From Prevotella sp. CAG:924 (lineage in GTDB: Bacteria; Bacteroidota; Bacteroidia; Bacteroidales; Bacteroidaceae): a stretch of DNA of 8,658 nt. Shown in pieces: positions 7,328 through 8,658 of this stretch. Position 1 is the stretch's first letter; each line of letters opens with the position of its first letter. The stretch is taken from the NCBI GenBank assembly GCA_000431975.1, contig HF988500.1:1-8658 (forward strand), written 5' to 3'. Below the pieces are notes generated by a model that saw only the letters and a list, made by a program, of their open reading frames with translations, was not told the origin of the DNA and ran no database searches. Position numbers and translations under genes: made by a program.

Positions 7328-7357
7328 CAAAGATACAACTATTCTTTTAATCTGCAA
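7328..7357 (-). promoter_or_regulatory. Bacteroidetes-type promoter of the trp operon
   Basis: On the minus strand the box TATCTTTG (7335-7328) fits the Bacteroidetes -7 consensus TAnnTTTG exactly. A TTG (7357-7355) lies 19 bases upstream as the -33 element. Transcription would begin near 7321, giving a leader of about 180 bases before trpD with trpL at its front. The upstream sequence is AT-rich (TTTTTT and ATTAAATATTTTA). No second promoter of this quality was seen inside the operon. Confidence 0.75.
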
Positions 7358-7408
7358 GAAAAAAGCCTAAAATATTTAATTTTTGATTGCATTTTCTGTC
7401 TGGTCACA

Positions 7409-7438
7409 TTGGCTTTTGTAAATACTACCTTATATTAT
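7409..7438 (+). promoter_or_regulatory. Weak candidate promoter for the TonB-dependent receptor gene
   Basis: TTG at 7409-7411 and TATATTATG at 7431-7438 have the same 19-base spacing as the trp promoter, but the -7 box matches TAnnTTTG poorly. It would give an untranslated leader of about 90 bases. It is offered only because the gene is divergent from trp and must have a promoter in this 230-base space; nothing else in 7361-7535 looks better. Confidence 0.25.
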
Positions 7439-7535
7439 GCAACAGAATGTCATTGAGCACGTCTTCCCGCCATAGAACTATTGTGGCTGCCGTGTCATAC
7501 AATAAAAGGCGGGCATACAGCGTTTTTATAGTCGT

Positions 7536-8658
7536 ATGAGGAATCGATGGATACTACTGATAGTGATGCTGATCAGCATTCTCCCGGTGGCGGGTCAGAG
7601 TTTCACCCTTCACGGTCGTGTGACGGATGAGGAAGGTCATGCTATAGAGTTTGCCTCTGTTAGCTGTGTCGCCCAAGGGAAGGCGACGATGACTTCCTTG
7701 AAGGGTGAATATCAGTTGAGGCTTCATTCGGCCGACAGTGTGGTGATCCGTTTCTCGATGATCGGTTATCGGACGAAGACGCGAGTGCTTCGTCGTCCGA
7801 AGGGGACGCAGACGCTGCAGGTGACGCTCTATGGTGATGCCACCTCGTTGGGAGAGGTGAGTGTGACGGGGCAGAAGATCCAGTCGGGACAGACACAGGA
7901 GATCACCACGGAACATCTCACACAGATGCCGTCGGTCACAGGCAATGCAGTGGAGGAGCTGATCCAGAGCCAGGCAGGCGTGAGCACGCACTCGGAGCTT
8001 TCCTCACAATATAATGTCCGTGGCGGTGCATTCGATGAGAATGCGGTATATATCAACAATGTGGAGGTCTATCGTCCTTTCCTCGTCCGTAGTGGCCAGC
8101 AGGAGGGATTGTCCATCATCAATCCGGATATGGTGGATAAGATAGAGTTTTCCACCGGTGGCTTCGAGGCAAAATATGGTGATCGCATGTCGTCGGCATT
8201 GGGCATCACCTACCGGAAGCCCAAGCGGACGGAAGCCAGTATCAGTGCCTCGCTGCTTGGCGGATCAGCCTATCTGGGATTGAAGGCGCGCAATCTCACG
8301 TGGCAGAACTCGATTCGCTATAAGACAACGAAATATCTCCTTGGTACGTTTGACACCAACGGTGAATACCAGCCTAATTATCTCGATTACCAGACCTATC
8401 TGACCTATCAGCCCAACAAACGGTGGTCGATGGAGGTGATCGGAGATATCAGTGATAATCATTATAACTTTAAGCCGACGGACCGTGAGACAAAGTTCGG
8501 TACGATGGACAACGTGAAGTCGTTCCGTGTCTATTTCGACGGTCAGGAGCGGGACCGTTTCCTTACCTGCTTCGGTGCATTGAACATTACCCGTCATTTC
8601 GGTGATTCGACAAGTGTGTCGTTGCTGGCCTCGGCTTTCAATACGGATGAGCAGGAAT
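7536..8658 (+). CDS. TonB-dependent outer-membrane receptor with carboxypeptidase-regulatory-like domain, N-terminal part
   Basis: The frame is open from this ATG to the window edge (374 codons), so the C terminus is missing. Residues 1-21 form a signal peptide (basic MRNR, then WILLIVMLISIL, cleavage near VAG-QS). Residues about 23-100 form a carboxypeptidase-D regulatory-like beta domain (LHGRVTDEEGHAIEFASVSC, then FSMIGYRTK). A TonB-box-like EVSVTG follows at 107-112. The plug domain spans about 120-227, with YNVRGGAFDENAVYINNVEV and the end motif VDKIEFSTGGFEAKYGDRMSSAL. The start of the beta-barrel follows. The protein would import an unknown ligand using TonB energy. No SusD partner is visible, so it is not clearly a SusC-type polysaccharide transporter. 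It is transcribed away from the trp operon, and no functional link is evident. Confidence 0.9.
   Translation, partial: MRNRWILLIVMLISILPVAGQSFTLHGRVTDEEGHAIEFASVSCVAQGKATMTSLKGEYQLRLHSADSVVIRFSMIGYRTKTRVLRRPKGTQTLQVTLYGDATSLGEVSVTGQKIQSGQTQEITTEHLTQMPSVTGNAVEELIQSQAGVSTHSELSSQYNVRGGAFDENAVYINNVEVYRPFLVRSGQQEGLSIINPDMVDKIEFSTGGFEAKYGDRMSSALGITYRKPKRTEASISASLLGGSAYLGLKARNLTWQNSIRYKTTKYLLGTFDTNGEYQPNYLDYQTYLTYQPNKRWSMEVIGDISDNHYNFKPTDRETKFGTMDNVKSFRVYFDGQERDRFLTCFGALNITRHFGDSTSVSLLASAFNTDEQE

Noticed and set aside
7324..7358. Inverted repeat CTTGCA ... TGCAAG spanning the trp promoter boxes as a possible repressor operator
   Set aside because: Arms of six bases 23 apart are easily expected by chance, and both fall on promoter elements that explain part of the match.
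7554..7991. Minus-strand open frames opposite the TonB-dependent receptor
   Set aside because: The plus-strand frame is continuous, with signal peptide, regulatory-like domain and plug motifs; the antisense frames show no recognisable protein.

Overview
The window carries a complete seven-gene tryptophan biosynthesis operon on the minus strand, read right to left. It is flanked on the right by a divergent TonB-dependent receptor gene that runs off the window, and on the left by the wreck of an insertion-sequence transposase. The organism is very probably a member of the Bacteroidales, most likely Prevotella-like. The reasons are the separate trpG and trpD genes, the receptor with a carboxypeptidase-regulatory-like domain in front of its plug, the promoter of the TTG-N19-TAnnTTTG type instead of a sigma-70 type, and starts without Shine-Dalgarno sequences. 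G+C is roughly half by eye. The exact genus is inference.

Layout in order of trp transcription: promoter (7357-7328), a 20-residue leader peptide with three consecutive Trp codons (7302-7240), a small hairpin (7227-7206), a strong terminator-like hairpin (7201-7167), then trpD (7138-6134), trpC (6072-5275), trpF (5278-4589), trpA (4414-3638), trpB (3564-2359), trpE (2372-909) and trpG (912-349). trpC/trpF, trpB/trpE and trpE/trpG overlap, which suggests translational coupling. The largest gap, 174 bases, lies between trpF and trpA.

Together the genes make L-tryptophan from chorismate: TrpE-TrpG (anthranilate synthase), TrpD (phosphoribosyl transfer), TrpF (isomerase), TrpC (indole-glycerol phosphate synthase) and TrpA-TrpB (tryptophan synthase). 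All recognised catalytic residues are present, so the pathway looks functional.

Two points stand out. First, the leader peptide with its Trp-Trp-Trp run and downstream hairpin looks like ribosome-mediated attenuation of the whole operon, and it is too short to be found by ordinary gene calling. Second, the order D-C-F-A-B-E-G is a cyclic permutation of the B-E-G-D-C-F-A order I recall for Bacteroides, and the trpG end now abuts a decayed transposase. I saw no defence system, CRISPR array, tRNA or rRNA.
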